Origin: Artemia franciscana
Lineage: Eukaryota > Arthropoda > Branchiopoda > Anostraca > Artemiidae
NCBI RefSeq assembly: GCF_032884065.1
Contig: NC_088883.1
Coordinates: 28,037,355 to 28,101,354 of the forward strand
Direction of reading: 5' to 3'
DNA length: 64,000 nt
Every line of letters starts with the position of its first letter. Position 1 is the first letter of the stretch. Of the stretch, positions 34,199 to 46,588 are shown piece by piece. A program made the position numbers and the translations under genes. The notes beneath the pieces are model-generated. The model was not told the origin of the DNA. It ran no database searches and saw nothing but the letters and a program-made list of their open reading frames with translations.

Positions 34199-34849
34199 CT
34201 CGTCACCAGAATATATCACCAGAATCCCCTCGTCGATAGACTAATCAGCTTAAGCTAGCTAGCCTAGATAAACTATCAAGATTTTCCAAGGTTAAGCAAG
34301 CCCTATTTTGGTAGTAATGGATTTTGATTTAAAATAATTCTTGATATGATAAATTGTGGATCGTAAATTAGTTATTAGGAGTTATTATTAACCATAGAGG
34401 AACCGTCACAACTTTCTATACAGGTCTACCCATTTTAGAAACCGAAAAAAGAATGCTTTATTTTGCATATACTGATTTTATTTTGATTTTTCGTCTTGGT
34501 TTGTAGGTTGAAGTGGGTGGCGTGGACATTTAGCTTTTATAAAAAAGAAGAAAATGTGAGATTTTATTCGATTACTCTGCTTGAGCTGTATTTATAGCGA
34601 AACAGAACAACTTTTGGGTACTTGTATGTTGTAGCGCAGACCACTCAAGTTGTTCATCCTTTGATGCATTGTAGAATCGTTTTTTCGTTAATTTCTTTCT
34701 GCTTAGTGCAAGACAAGACAAAAAGAAGTGACAGAATAGATGGGGAATATTTATTTTGGGCTATATTTGCGCATAAGGGGGTGGGATTAAAGTATTTGGA
34801 CAGTGTCAATTCAGAAAAAAACTATTACTTCATAATATGCCTTTCTGTT

Positions 34850-35389
34850 TCAGGGGTCATTCTTAAAGAGTTGGGGCAAAATTTAAGCTTTAGTGTAAAG
34901 AGTGAGGTATTAACGAGGGGTTAAACCCCCTCATATACATAATAAAACATAAGAATATAAAAGTTCGCTACGTAAGTTAATTCTTAGGTTACGTATATTT
35001 TTACTAATATAAACGTTCGTTAGAAATTAAAAGTTCTAGTTGCCTTTTCAAGTAACCAAAAAATTGGAGGGCAACTAGGCCGCTCCCCTCCCTTTTTTTT
35101 CTCAAAATCGTCTGATCAAAACTAAGAGAAAGGCATTTAGCAAAAAAAAAAAAGAATTACTATGCAAATTTCATTTTAATAATTTATGTGCGGAGAGCCA
35201 AAATCAAACATGCATTAATTCAAAAACATTCAGAAATTAAATAAAAAAAACTACTTTTTTTTAACTGAAAGTAAGGAGCGACATTAAAACTTAAAACGAT
35301 CAGGAATTACTCCCTGTATGAAAGGGGCTGTTCTCTTCTCAACGCCCCGCTCTTTATGCTAAAGTTTTTTACTGTTTAATAAAGTAGAA
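34850..35389 (+). repeat. E fragment (host of nested E1)
   Basis: E interior (GTAAAGAGTGAGGTATTAAC, ATTGGAGGGCAACTAGG, GCATTAATTCAAAAACATTC) leads into the left arm and loop of a P hairpin. It is cut at 35389 by E1 and its other hairpin arm resumes at 37032-37077 (GAGAGAAAGAGTCAAACTC, AGAGCGGGG). Confidence 0.75.
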
Positions 35390-37031
35390 TCAAACAGTTC
35401 ATGGTAACGAACTGTACTAAGGAGCGACCCGGCTCAATAGTAACCGCGACTTTAAAAAATGAAATTTTGCTACCAATAGTTACATCAAAAGAATCGCATT
35501 TTAATGCTGACTTTAAATACATGAGTTTCATCAAGATCAGTTTTACCCATCAAACGTTACGAGCCTGAGAAAATTTGCCTCATTTTAGAAAATAGGTGGA
35601 AACATACCCTAAAATTCATACAATATTAACGAAGATCACACCATCAGATTCAGCGTATCAGAGAACCTTATTGTAGAAGTCTCAAGCTCCTATCTACAAA
35701 AATGTGGAATTTCGTATTTTCTGCCAGAAAACAGATCACGGATGCGCGTTTATTTGTTTTTTTTGTTGTTTTTTTCCCCAGGGGTGATCGTATCGACTGA
35801 GTGGTCCTAGAATGAGGGCTCATTCTGACAGAAGTTAAAAGTTCGAGCGCCCTTTTTAAGTGACCAAAAAAATTGGAGGGCACCTAGGCTCCCTCCCACG
35901 CTAATTTTTTACGAAAAGTCACCGGATCAAAATTCTGAGATAGCCATTTTATTCACCATAGTAAAAAAACCTAATAGCTATGTCTTTAGAGACGACTTTT
36001 CCCCCCGCAGTCCCCGTGGCAGGGGCTGCAAGTGACAAACCTTGACCTGTGTTTACATATAGTAATGGTTACTGGGAAGTGTACAGACTTTTTCAGGGGT
36101 ATTTTTTTGCTTTAGGGGGAGAGTTGAGGGGGGTGAACGAGGGAGGATATTTCCATGGAGGAACTTTTCATGGAAGGATATACTTTCAATGGAGGGGACG
36201 CAGGATTTTCTAACATTATTTAAAAAAACAATGAAAAAATAATTATGAAAAGTTTTTTTTCTACTAAAAGTAAGGAGCAGCATTAAAACTTAAAACGAAC
36301 AAAAATTATTACACATATGAGGGGTTTACCTCCTCGTTATACCTCACTCTTTACGCTAAAGCATTTTTAGTGTTTTCAACTATTTATTCTACGACCTTTG
36401 CGATTCAGAGGTCAAAATTTAAGCCTTAGTGTAAAGAGCGAGGTATCGACGAGTGTTGAACCCCCTTATATACGCAATAAAAACATATGAATATAGAAGT
36501 TCGTTACGTAAGTTAATTCGTAAGTTACGTATATTTTTTTACCAATGAAAAAGTTTTTAAAAAATTAGAAGCTCTAGTAGCCTTTTTAATTAATCAAAAA
36601 ATTGGAAAACCTCCCTCGCTTCTTTTTCTCAAAATCCCCCGGTTAATTGCAATTAATTAATATACAAAATTCATTTTAATTATTTTTGTGTTGAGAGCCA
36701 AGATTAAAACATTCTTTAATTCAAAAACGTCCAGAAATTAAATAAAAAAGCAAGTTTTTTAAATGACAGTAAGGAGCAACATTAAAACTAAAAACGAATA
36801 GGAATTACTCCGTATATGAAAGGGGCTTTTACTCCTCAACGCCCCGCTCTTTACGCTAAAGTTTCTTACTGTTTTAAAAAGTAGAGTTAAAAGAAAGAGT
36901 CAAACTTTAGCGCAAAGAGCGAGGCGTTGAGGAGGAAAAGCCCCTTTCATATACGGAGTAATTTCTGTTTGTTTTAAGTTTCAATGTTGCTCCTTACTTT
37001 CATTTAAAAAACTTGTTTTTCTTATATTTGA
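35390..37031 (+). mobile_element. E1: near-complete E element (1.64 kb)
   Basis: It starts TCAAACAGTTCATGGTAACG, then ACTAAGGAGCGACCCGGC. It runs through the conserved interior (CAGAGAACCTTATTGTAG, ATTGGAGGGCACCTAGG, GGGGCTGCAAGTGACAAAC, the purine-rich block near 36110-36200) and an inner hairpin at 36265-36465. It ends in the P hairpin (36765-37002) and CTTGTTTTTCTTATATTTGA. Flanks rejoin the loop of an older P hairpin, so it is a clean nested insertion. No ORF of note: presumably non-autonomous. Confidence 0.8.
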
Positions 37032-37194
37032 TTGAGAGAAAGAGTCAAACTCTAGCCTAAAGAGCGGGGTGCTGAGAAGTTATTTCGGCAGAAATAGTCT
37101 TGCATTTACAGAAATAGAATTGCAATCATTTCCGTTTTCGTTGATCGGATATTTGAAATCTCGAATCAGTAATAGTTTAGAAACAAATTTGGGC

Positions 37195-37325
37195 TATACA
37201 TTTGCACATTAGTGGGGTGGGGGTAAAGCATAGCATATATTAAATACGTAAATTAACCATTGCTGTATTTAATATATGCTATGCTTTAGGCTAACCGCCC
37301 CCCCCCCTAATGTGCAAATATATAA
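37195..37325. repeat. Hairpin repeat (TAAAGCATAGCATATATTAAA)
   Basis: TTTGCACATTAG and AAAGCATAGCATATATTAAA pair with TTTAATATATGCTATGCTTT and CTAATGTGCAAA around an approximately 18 bp loop. A diverged relative lies inverted at about 51110-51240. Confidence 0.75.
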
Positions 37326-37912
37326 TAACTCCATAATGGTGAGTTTGCGGTTGTTTTGCAAGAGAGAAAAGATGTTCAAAGAGTCAAAATGCATCTATTA
37401 ACAATAGTTTCATGACCCTAAACAATTATTCAGGTAATAGGAACATTGATCATAATTCTTACTTTATAACATGTAGGAAAATTGGAGCTAACTTATTTTG
37501 CATGCAGACCCACCATTCTTTAATCCCCCCCCCCTAATGTGCAATACATAGCCCAAATTATATATTTTCCGTTTATTTCGTCACCTGGGTACTTGTGTAT
37601 TATCCAGAACACACTCAATAAGTGAAGTTAGGTTAGGTATCTTGTATGCGTTCCTTCTCGTAATGTTCCTTCTCACAAGAGTATCAAGTCATGTTGTGTC
37701 CATTGACGCACTGTTTTGTTGTGGGTAACAACCCCTTATCTTGGAAAAATATAATTGCCTCTTTCTCAGTCTTTGACAAATCCCATATCTTTATTTCAAA
37801 ATCCATGTTCAAACACTTTCTTCTATCACTATACGTAGCAAACTAAATTGAGTTTTGTCTTTGTGGCTATGAAACCGGATTTTCTCATAAAATGTATTAA
37901 CATCGTAGTTTG

Positions 37913-40745
37913 TCAAACAGTTCGTGGTAACGAACTGTAGTAAGGAGCGACCCGGCTCAATAGTAACCTCAATTTTGAGTAGTAAGGAGCGACCCGGCTC
38001 AATAGTAACCTCAATTTTGGTATCAATAGCTACATCAAAAGAATCGCATTTCAATGCTGATTTTAAATATATAAGTTTCATCAAGTTTAGTCTTACCCAT
38101 CAAAAGTTACGAGCCTGAGAAAATTTGCATTATTTAAGAAAATAGGGGTAAACACCCCCTAAAAGTCATAGAATCTTAACGAAAATGACACCATCAGATT
38201 CAGCGTATCAGAGAACCCTACTGTAGAAGTTCTAAGCTCCTATCTACAAAAATGTGGAATTTTGTATTTTTTGCTAGAAGACAAATCACGGGTGCGTGTT
38301 TATTTGTTTGTTTGTTTTTTTTTTTTTTTTTCTTTTTCCCAGGGGTCATCGTATCGACCAAGTGGTCCTAGAATGTCGCAAGAGGGCTCATTCTCACGGA
38401 AATGAAAAGTTCTAGTGCCCTTTTTAAGTGACCAAAAATATTGGAGGGCATCTAGGCCCCCTCCCACGCTCATTTTTTTTCCAAAGTCAACGGATCAAAA
38501 TTTTGAGATAGCCATTTTGTTCAGCATAGTCGAAAACCATAATAACTATGTCTTTGGGGATGACTTACTCCCCCACAATCCCTGGGGGAGGGGCTGCAAG
38601 TTACAAACTTTGACCAGTGTTAACATATAGTAATGGTTATTGTGAAGTGTACAGACGTTTTCAGGGGGATTTTATTTTGTTTGGGGGTGGGGCTGAGGGG
38701 AGGGGGCTATATTGGAGGATCTTTCCTTGAAGGAATCTGTCATGGGGGAAGAAAAATTCAGAGAAAAAGGGCACAGGATTTTCTAGCATTACTATAAGAA
38801 AACAATGAAAAATAAACATGAAAACATTTTTTCAAATGAAAGGAAGGAGTAGCATTGAAACTTAAAATGAACAGAGATTATTACGCATATGAGGGGTTCT
38901 AAAAATACTTTAGCATAAAGAGCGAGGCATTTAGGAGGAGATAAATACCTCTCTCTTTATGCTAGAGTATTTTTAGTAATTTCAACTATTTATTCTACGG
39001 CCTTTCTGATTCAGGGGTCATTCTTAAAGAATTGGGACAAAACTTACGATTTAGTGTAAAGAGCGAGGTATTAACGAGGGTACAAACCCCCTAGTATACA
39101 TAATAAAAATATAAGATTATGAAAGTTTGTTACGTAAGTTAATTCTTAAGTTACGTATATTTTTTACTAATAAAAACGTTCTTTAAAAATTAAAAGTTCT
39201 AGTTGCCTTTTTATGTAACCGAAAAATTGGAGGGCAACTAGGCCTCCTTCTCCACCCCTTATTTCTCAAAATCGTCTGATCAAAACTAAGAGAAAGCCAT
39301 TTAGCCAAAAAAAGAATTAATATACAAATTTCATTTTAATAATTTATTTGCAGAGAGCCAAAACCAAACATGCATTAATTCAAAAACGTTCAGAAATTAA
39401 ATAAAAAAAACAACTAATTTTTCTAGCAGAAAGTAAGGAGCGACATTAAAACTTAAAACGAACAGAAATTACTCCGTATATGAAATGGGTTGTCCCCTCC
39501 GCAATTCCTCGCTCTTTACGCTAAAGCTTTTAATTGTTTTAAAAAGTAGAATTGTGGCAAACTTACTTTAGACTTAGGTCCTCCCACGCCTGAGGGCGCA
39601 TAAGGCAGCAACAGTGGTTCGCCACGACGACCTGTCCTGAGCCTTCGACCAAAGCTCCTCCATCGAAGACCTCGCCAGCTTCGCCTCCTTCTCTAACATC
39701 CTGCCAACTGTCATTTTGGGTCTCCCTGACTTGCGGAGGCCGGGGGTATCCAACACCATATGTCATGAGGCAGCCTTCCATCACCCATTCGAACCATGTG
39801 CCCCCAATACATCCATCGTCGCTTTCTAATGGTATCAAGGATGGGGGTATGATTTGTTATGGTATAAATCTCATCATTTCTTATTCTCTCAGTCCAATGT
39901 ATATTCAAAATATATCTTAGGCAGTTATTATCGAATGCCCATAGTCGTTTTCCTAGTGGCGCAGTGATACTCCAAGTTTCACAACCATATGTAAGGACGG
40001 AGAGGACATTGCTATTATAAATTCTGAGTTTTAGCTTCTGGGAATATTTACTATTTCTCCAAACATTTCTGAGACAATTGAAGGCAGAGCCAGCCAATGC
40101 TATTCGGCACAAAATTTCTCTTTCAGGATTGGCATCTTGCGTAAGAATGCTGCCTAGATATTTGAACTCTCTCACTACTTCAATTTCCTCATTGTTGACC
40201 AAAAGTCCCTCAGCTAAGTCAGGAATGACTGCATTTGATATTGATTTAGTCTTGTTAGCGCTTATGGAGAGTCCAACAGCATTTGCCACACGCTCAAGTT
40301 CATTTATATTGTGTTGTATATCTTCTGATTCGTGAGCGAAGAGTGCAATATCGTCCGCAAAAACACCATCATGAAGGGTTCTTAGTGGGTTTAATTGTAG
40401 ACCCCCACTGAAGCTACATCCACGAAGCACAAAATCTATGACTATGCCAAATAACAGTGGCGATAGAATGCAGCCCTGCCTTACACCCGACTGAACAAAC
40501 CAGTCCGTTAGGCCACCCTCGGTTTGTACTGCACACTTAATATCGAGGTAAAGCGCTTTAATTATATTTACAATTTTAATCGGGATCCCGTAATGTATTA
40601 AGATTTTCCACGTGGTCTCGCGGTGTATCGAGTCGAAGGCCTTGAGAAAGTCAATAAATACTACGAGTAATTGAACCTGCCATTCGTTAGATGGCATGTC
40701 ACTCCTTACTTTCAGCTAAAAAAATTAGTTTTTTTTTTATTTAAT
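37913..40745 (+). mobile_element. E2: E element interrupted by a LINE
   Basis: Starts TCAAACAGTTCGTGGTAACG. Its first terminal segment is partly tandem-duplicated: AGTAAGGAGCGACCCGGC and CAATAGTAACCTCAATTTTG both occur twice at 37938-38020. The interior follows E1, with the inner hairpin at about 38830-39070 and the P hairpin opening at 39433. The LINE fragment 39562-40693 replaces much of that hairpin. The right arm (GTCACTCCTTACTTTCAG) and A/T end resume to 40745. Confidence 0.8.
39562..40697 (-). pseudogene. 5'-truncated LINE: reverse transcriptase and C-terminus
   Basis: The 328-residue frame holds reverse-transcriptase landmarks: VVFIDFLKAFDSIHRE (residues 12-27), GVRQGCILSPLLF (71-83), the catalytic FADDIALF (113-120), KTKS and FKYLGSIL. 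It continues through YGCETWSI to RRWMYWGHMVRMG, as in RTE/CR1-like elements. It opens directly in the palm, with no endonuclease domain, so the copy is 5' truncated. Near 39760 the reading shifts frame and continues as LRKSGRPKMTVG to ALCALRRGRT. The 3' end is a short AAGTAAG-like tail rather than poly-A. It lies in the P hairpin of E2, with about 125 bp of hairpin missing at the insertion. Confidence 0.9.
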
Positions 40746-40749
40746 TTCA

Positions 40750-41640
40750 GAATAGAACCTAACTTTACTATTTGAGTGTGTTGTAAATAATACACAAGTA
40801 CTGTCACTTGTCTCTGTGACTGTGAAACCGGTTTTTCAAATCTAACCAAAGCCTGATTCTTGAATGAGTGTTTCGTTTAATTACCAAGTATCAAGAGACA
40901 TATTACATCGCGAAGCACATTCCCAGTCATATTCTATATAGATAATATATGACTTAATATGACTAAATATGATTATATAGAATGACTAAATATATGACTA
41001 TATAGAAAATCGTATGACTTAAGCCAGATATATGGCTTAAAGCTCTATGCAAGACTCTGGCTCTATTTAAAAAATCTTAATCTCTTTAGTCTAAAAAGAC
41101 AATATAAAGTCAAAGGTTTTCCATTTTAATTTTCAGATTATAGTACCTATAGTCCATTTATCGTAGTTTTAGCGAACAATCTACATAACTCACTATCATT
41201 TTGCTAGCGAAGTAGTTTTTTGGTATTTATGTATTGTCCCAACCACACTCAAGATGGGAAATTAGGTTAATCCTTATGAAATATACCAAAATATGATGAA
41301 AATATACTTTATTAACACAATTATGGAAACTAAAGAAAAAAAAGTGCCCAGAATGCCCAGAATGCATAACATTAAATACAAAACCTAACATAACCGAAAT
41401 AACAACTTTATGTTACGATAAGCGATAGTTTAAATTATACATTATATATTATACATACATAAATACATATAATACATAAATATATATATTATACGATAAA
41501 TTAGATTATACAACTTTATACATTAAAATGTTCAATTAAAATACAGCTTCAATGTAGTCTATCTCATTGAACCTAAGCTAATTGTCTGCGTATACATTAT
41601 GTTAAACCGGTTCTTAACTCACACGAAACAGATCAAGAAG
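40750..41640. other. AT-rich, no gene
   Basis: TATATGACTAAATA-like simple repeats occur near 40940-41040 and TATTATACATA repeats near 41430-41500. A short stretch (GTATTATC/CACACTCAA with GAAACCGG) at 40770-40835 resembles 37590-37880 in inverted order. No exon found. Confidence 0.4.
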
Positions 41641-42030
41641 TTGAATATGGTCGGGATAATAAATAAATACCAGTCTTGTTTGCATTTAGTGATATTGTAG
41701 GTAGTTGACACGTGTGACGCAATATCGCGTTATTTTCCGCGGTTCATTCATTTTTCGCAACACCGAAATTAGCAGCTTTCAACCCTGATGTTATAGATCT
41801 ATACGTTTTTGGGGGATCTAATTACTATTTCACTAAGGAAAATTACACTATTTCGCTTTCGGGTAATGAAAATCCGACTTTGTAATACTAAAATACCACA
41901 TTTTAAAGAGTCAGTCATCTTTTCGGCTGGACCCAGTTTCAAGCATTTTGTATCAAAATTGCATTTTTGGTCGTTTACTCGTAGTTTGGACAAAAAGAGA
42001 CGCCTTTAAAATTGCTAATTTAATGTTTTC
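41640..42030. repeat. Dispersed repeat with inverted copy at the right edge
   Basis: TGGTATCTAATTACTATT-type sequence, CGCTTTCGGGTAATG, GGACCCAGTTTCAAGC and GACAAAAAGAGACGCC recur, diverged and inverted, in 63690-64000. Non-coding. Confidence 0.65.
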
Positions 42031-42059
42031 TAACAGTTACGAACTGGTTGATAACCAGT

Positions 42060-43184
42060 ACTTGAAAAAAATAATTTCTCTCCGCTTTAAGTTTTAATTT
42101 TGCTCCTTACTTTCGGTTGTAAAAACTTTTTATTTATTTAATTTCTGAGTTTTTTTAAGTAATGCCAGGGAATCTGGCCCGACCATCACGGGGAATCCCC
42201 CTTAACTAGAAAATATCCTCTAGACAGTTCAGTACCGATGAAAATATATCCGAAAACTTACCCTTAACAACTCTACACCTAAAATTGAGACGGAAAAGAG
42301 AAAATAAGACATTTAAAAAGATTTTTTAATAGGAATTCTGGCAAATTCCGCATTACATCATTTCCCCTGACAAGGCCACCCCCTGGAAACTTCCCTCCCA
42401 ATAGAAAATCCCCCCGTGGAAAAAAAAAACACAGAAGAAAATTCCTCCCCACACGAAAATGTATACATGCTTCACAATAACAAATACTATGTGTAAAAAA
42501 TGGGAAATTTTTAGAACTTAAAGAAAATTCCCCTGGGGCTGTGGGAGGGGGGTCGTGTTGCATCCGTATGGTAAATTTATTTGGCCTTTCAACTATGATG
42601 AGCAAAACGACTATCCAAGATTTTTGACCGAACGACTTTGAGGGAAAAAGGGTGGGGATGGAGCTAGTTGCTCTCCAAACTTTTTGGTCACTTAAAAAGG
42701 GCATGAGATTATTAACTTTTAATTTGCGTTTGAATCAGCCTTATCTTGATATTCTAGGACCAGTGGTTCAATACGATCCTCCATGGGAGAAAAAAAAAAC
42801 AAAAAAAAAAACAAACAAACAGATAAACACGTATCCTTGATATTTCTTCTGGTAAAAATACAAAATTTCACATTTTTGCAAATGGGAGCTTGAAACCACT
42901 ATAGTAGGATTTTCTGATAGGCTACGTTGAATTTGGTGGTATGACTTTTAATAAGATTCTAATATTTTTAGGGGGTATTTCCCCCTCTTTTGAAAATCAG
43001 GCAATTTTTTTCAGGAACGCAGCCTATAATCAGTAAAACAAATTTATATATTTAAAATTAGCATAATAAGAATCACTTATTCTTTTGATATATCTATTGG
43101 TATCAAAATTCCGTTTTTTAGAGTTTCGGCTACTATTGAGCCGGGTCGCTCGTCACTTACAGTTTGGTGCCACGAACTGTTTGA
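42060..43184 (-). repeat. E-element fragment
   Basis: The right arm of a P hairpin (TTTTGCTCCTTACTTTC) opens it, then C-rich interior (42150-42540), GGTCACTTAAAAAGGGCA, AGGATTTTCTGATAGG and the terminus GAGCCGGGTCGCTC then GCCACGAACTGTTTGA. The left hairpin arm is missing. Confidence 0.7.
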
Positions 43185-43640
43185 AATGGAGAAGATCCAC
43201 ATTTAAATAAATTAGAGTAAAAATAATGATCCTGACTTTCAGATTTGATAAATGTTATGTAAATATCATGCAACAATGTTTCTACTGATGAAACCAAATT
43301 TTTTCCGTGAAAGAACATTTCTTGCAAAAATGTTTTTTTTTAAGTTAGTTTTAGTCTGAATGCGAACTAATAATGATGGTTTCATTTAATACCTTAGAAC
43401 CTTTCAAACTAGTTTCTTTTGGTTTGAAATATTTTGGCTAGTGGCATAATAACTCTCAGGAGCATGCAGTGAAGGAATTTATTGTGTAAAGTGTAAATTA
43501 TGCTGTAGCCTTGAGAAGGCATAGGGGTTGTGAGCCTTCCACATTTTAAATGTGTTCACTTTTTTAACTTTATTAAATAAAAATTATTAAGAATTTAAGG
43601 AATAAATGTCATCATATGTAGGGGAGAGTGTGGTACCTTT
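43130..43640. repeat. Inverted duplicate of 59000-59560
   Basis: The E terminus plus its flank (AATGGAGAAGATCCACATTT, CAACAATGTTTCTACTGATG, CTAGTTTCTTTTGGTT, CTTGAGAAGGCATAGGGGTT) is present inverted at 59000-59560. The E insertion is shared, so the duplication is younger than that insertion. Confidence 0.7.
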
Positions 43641-43862
43641 GACTACTTTGTGTAAAATTTTTTTTTTTTAAACTGTATTTCAATATGAAATGATTTATTG
43701 GATTCACGACAAGCTTTAGCTTTTACAACACACATTTAATCTCTGGAATATATGTCTTGTTATTTTTTCTAGAGAAAATTTAGGTCACAAAATGGACGTT
43801 AGTTAGTCAAAGGTACAACATAGGTGATGTTCCTTTGACCTCCCTATGTTGTACCTTTGACC
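43630..43862. repeat. GTACCTTTGAC palindrome
   Basis: GTCAAAGGTACAACATAGG (43806) pairs with CCCTATGTTGTACCTTTGAC (43843) around an 18 bp loop. A further GTGGTACCTTTGACTAC lies at about 43630. Possibly the arms of a small inverted-repeat element. Confidence 0.6.
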
Positions 43863-43989
43863 CCTTACATAAATAAGTACAAAACAAACAGGGACACATT
43901 TCGGGTACTATTGGTTCTTTAGCAAGTATCAACTATTCTAAGTTAAATATTGACAAATGAATTTCAAATCGTAAATGTTCAATTTAACA

Positions 43990-44270
43990 AGCTTTCAAAA
44001 ATGTTTCAATTTAATTGTTTAATTATAAATTAATTAACTAATTAAATTAAATTAATTAATTTTTAATATTTAATAAATAAATTAATTAATTAATGTAATT
44101 AAAGATTAATGTTTAATCAAATGAAATGATTCAATTTAACAGACTTTTACTTGAACTGGAAGCTTCAATAAAATATATGATTGATCAATGATTGATCAAA
44201 ATATATGATTGATCAATAAAATATATGATATGATTGATATTCCTTTTGATCAATTCTTACAAATCTAAAG
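43990..44270. repeat. AT-rich (TTAATTAA)n / (TGATCAA)n block
   Basis: Runs of AATTAATTAAATTAAATTAA give way to repeated ATATATGATTGATCAA. Low complexity. Confidence 0.8.
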
Positions 44271-44337
44271 GACTTTGTACCATCTAGTTTCTTCAGATCT
44301 TCCTAGACAACGCTGGTTTTCATGCTACGAATGATAT

Positions 44338-45100
44338 TAAACAAAAAAATCAATTTTTTTTAACTGGAAGTAAGGAGCGACATTAAAATTTAAAACGAAC
44401 AGAAATTAAAGTTTTAATGCCGCTCCTTACATTCAGTTAAAAAAACTTGTTTTTTTATATTTAATTTCTGAACGTTTTTGAATCAATGCATGTTTTGATT
44501 TTGGCTCTCCACAGATGAATAATTAAAACAAAATTTGCATATTTATTTTTTTGGCTAAATAGCTTTCTCATAGTTTTGATCGAAAGATTTTGAGAAAAAA
44601 GGAGCGGGGGAGGAGGCCTAGTAGCCCTCCGATTTTTTGGTTACTTAAGCAACTAGAACTTTTAATTTTTTACGAATGTTTTTATTAGTAAAAGATATAA
44701 TTAACTTAAAAATTAGCTTACATAACGAACTTCTGTATTATCATGTGGGGATTCATCCCCTCGTCAGTACCTCGCTCTTTACACTAAAGCTTAAATTTTG
44801 CCCCAATTTATTAAAAATCACCCCCGACTCACAAAAGCCGTAGAATAAATAGTTGAAATTACAAAAAATGCTTCAGCGTAAAGAGCGAGGTACTAGGAGG
44901 AGGTGAGCCCCTCATATGTGTAATAATTTCTGTTCGTTTTAAGTTTTAATGCTGCTCTTTACTTTAACTTGAAAAAACCTTTTCATATTTATTTTTTCAT
45001 TGTTTTTTTTAATGCTAGAAAATCCTGTGCTCCCTTTATGGAAATTTTCTTCCCCCATGACAAATTCCTCCATGGAAAGTTTTTTTTCAAAATTTTTTAT
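44338..45100 (-). repeat. E-element fragment
   Basis: A collapsed P hairpin (44365-44450, loop almost gone), then GAACGTTTTTGAATCAATGC, CTCCGATTTTTTGGTTAC and the inner hairpin (44880-44970). The block AATCCTGTGCTCCC to TTCCTCCATGGAAAG follows, after which it departs from E. Confidence 0.7.
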
Positions 45101-45119
45101 CATACTGGCGATCTAAAAA

Positions 45120-45360
45120 AAAATGATCGGATGTATTTGGGGAAAACGGACCTCGTGGCGGAGCTAGTTGCCCTCAGATCACTTCTGAATCCTAAAAAAG
45201 GTGCTAGAACTTCCAATTTCCAATTGAATGGGCCCACTCCAAAGCATATACAATGACCTCTTCCATGTGAAGGGTCCCTGGGAAAATGAAAATAAACTAT
45301 AATGGAACGTTGGAGCCCTAAGGCCTTTACTACAGGCAACGCTATGGCGTTGCCTTCGAT
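45120..45360. repeat. Repeat unit related to 56330-57060
   Basis: Contains GTTGCCCTCAGATCAC, AAAAAAGGTGCTAGAACTTC, AATTTCCAATTGAATGGG and CATGTGAAGGGTCCCTGGG, the same order as the tandem units near 56330-57060. Single unit here. Confidence 0.55.
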
Positions 45361-45519
45361 TTAAAAACAGTTTTATGGATATCCCTACATGAAAAAGTAA
45401 ATCTTTTCTGCTATAAAAATATTGACTGCCAGGCCCAGCTAGAGTAACTGGGAAGTATATTAGTCATTTAACTGCTAAGTGTACTGCTTTAACTGCTAAC
45501 TGCATTTAACTGCCAACTG

Positions 45520-45685
45520 TTAAGCATCTCCATAATTGTAAATTCTAAAAAGAGCAGAAAAATGCTCCATAACATTTTATTTCCCCTTTTATACAACATT
45601 TTATTCCCCATTTTAAGTAACTGGGAAGTATATTAGTCATTTAATTGCTAAGTGTCAGGAGCCATATAGCCATATCTTGCCACAT

Positions 45686-45745
<60 letters not shown>

Positions 45746-46005
45746 TAAATATAATTATATTAATATATTATTATATTAATATAATATATTATATTATATA
45801 TATATTATTATTATAATATATTAATAATATTATTATAATATATATAATTATATATTATAATTATATAATTATTATAATTATATATAGCCATATCTTGGGG
45901 CATTTTTTTGTCTAATGTTTGTACTTGTTAAGCATCTCCATAATTGTAAATTCTAAAAAGAGCAGAAAAATGCTCCACAACATTTTATTTCGCCTTTTAT
46001 AACAG
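45520..46005. repeat. Direct repeat flanking an AT microsatellite
   Basis: GTTAAGCATCTCCATAATTG through AATGCTCCATAACATTTTAT at 45525-45600 recurs almost exactly at 45928-46002. Between them lies (TA)n at 45690-45740 and a derived ATTATAT maze to about 45890. Confidence 0.85.
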
Positions 46006-46588
46006 TAATACACAAGGGAGTGATATGTAATAATTTTACATATGGATTTGTTTTTGTTTTACGGTTATCGGATGGAGAAAAAACGTTCTAAGGTTTTTCT
46101 TTCTGCTCTCCTGAGAATGTGCAATTATGTAGATACGTCTTGTTGATAACCGAAATCCATATATATTACTGATGTGATCATGTCTTTACTGCTCATTTTA
46201 ACACTTATTTATTTTTTGACCCTATCATATTTTTATTCTTATTTATATTCTTATTTATTTTTTGACCCTATCATAGAATATCCTTTACATATATCACACA
46301 GCGTATACATGAAAATGAAGAGTAGTTTTTATTTTATATTGGTTCTTTATTACAAAAGAGAATTTGTGTTGACAAATTTAAATTCTCTTTATTTACTTTA
46401 TTTATTCTCTTTATTGTTATTATCTATTGTTCATTCAAATTTTCTTTATTTTACAAAAAAGCTCCTGCTTTTCTGGACAAGTTTTTGAAAACTTACAGTT
46501 TAATAAAGAATGGCTTTAATATCAATAATTATAATTTCAAAATAAACCGCTATAAAACACGCAATTATAAATAAACCATTCTTCTCTC

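Noticed and set aside
37924-38118. ORF with repeated KERPGSIVTSIL, and similar ones at 29653-29871 and 37809-38084
   Set aside because: They fall on the E terminus, partly duplicated in E2; they recur only where the repeat does.
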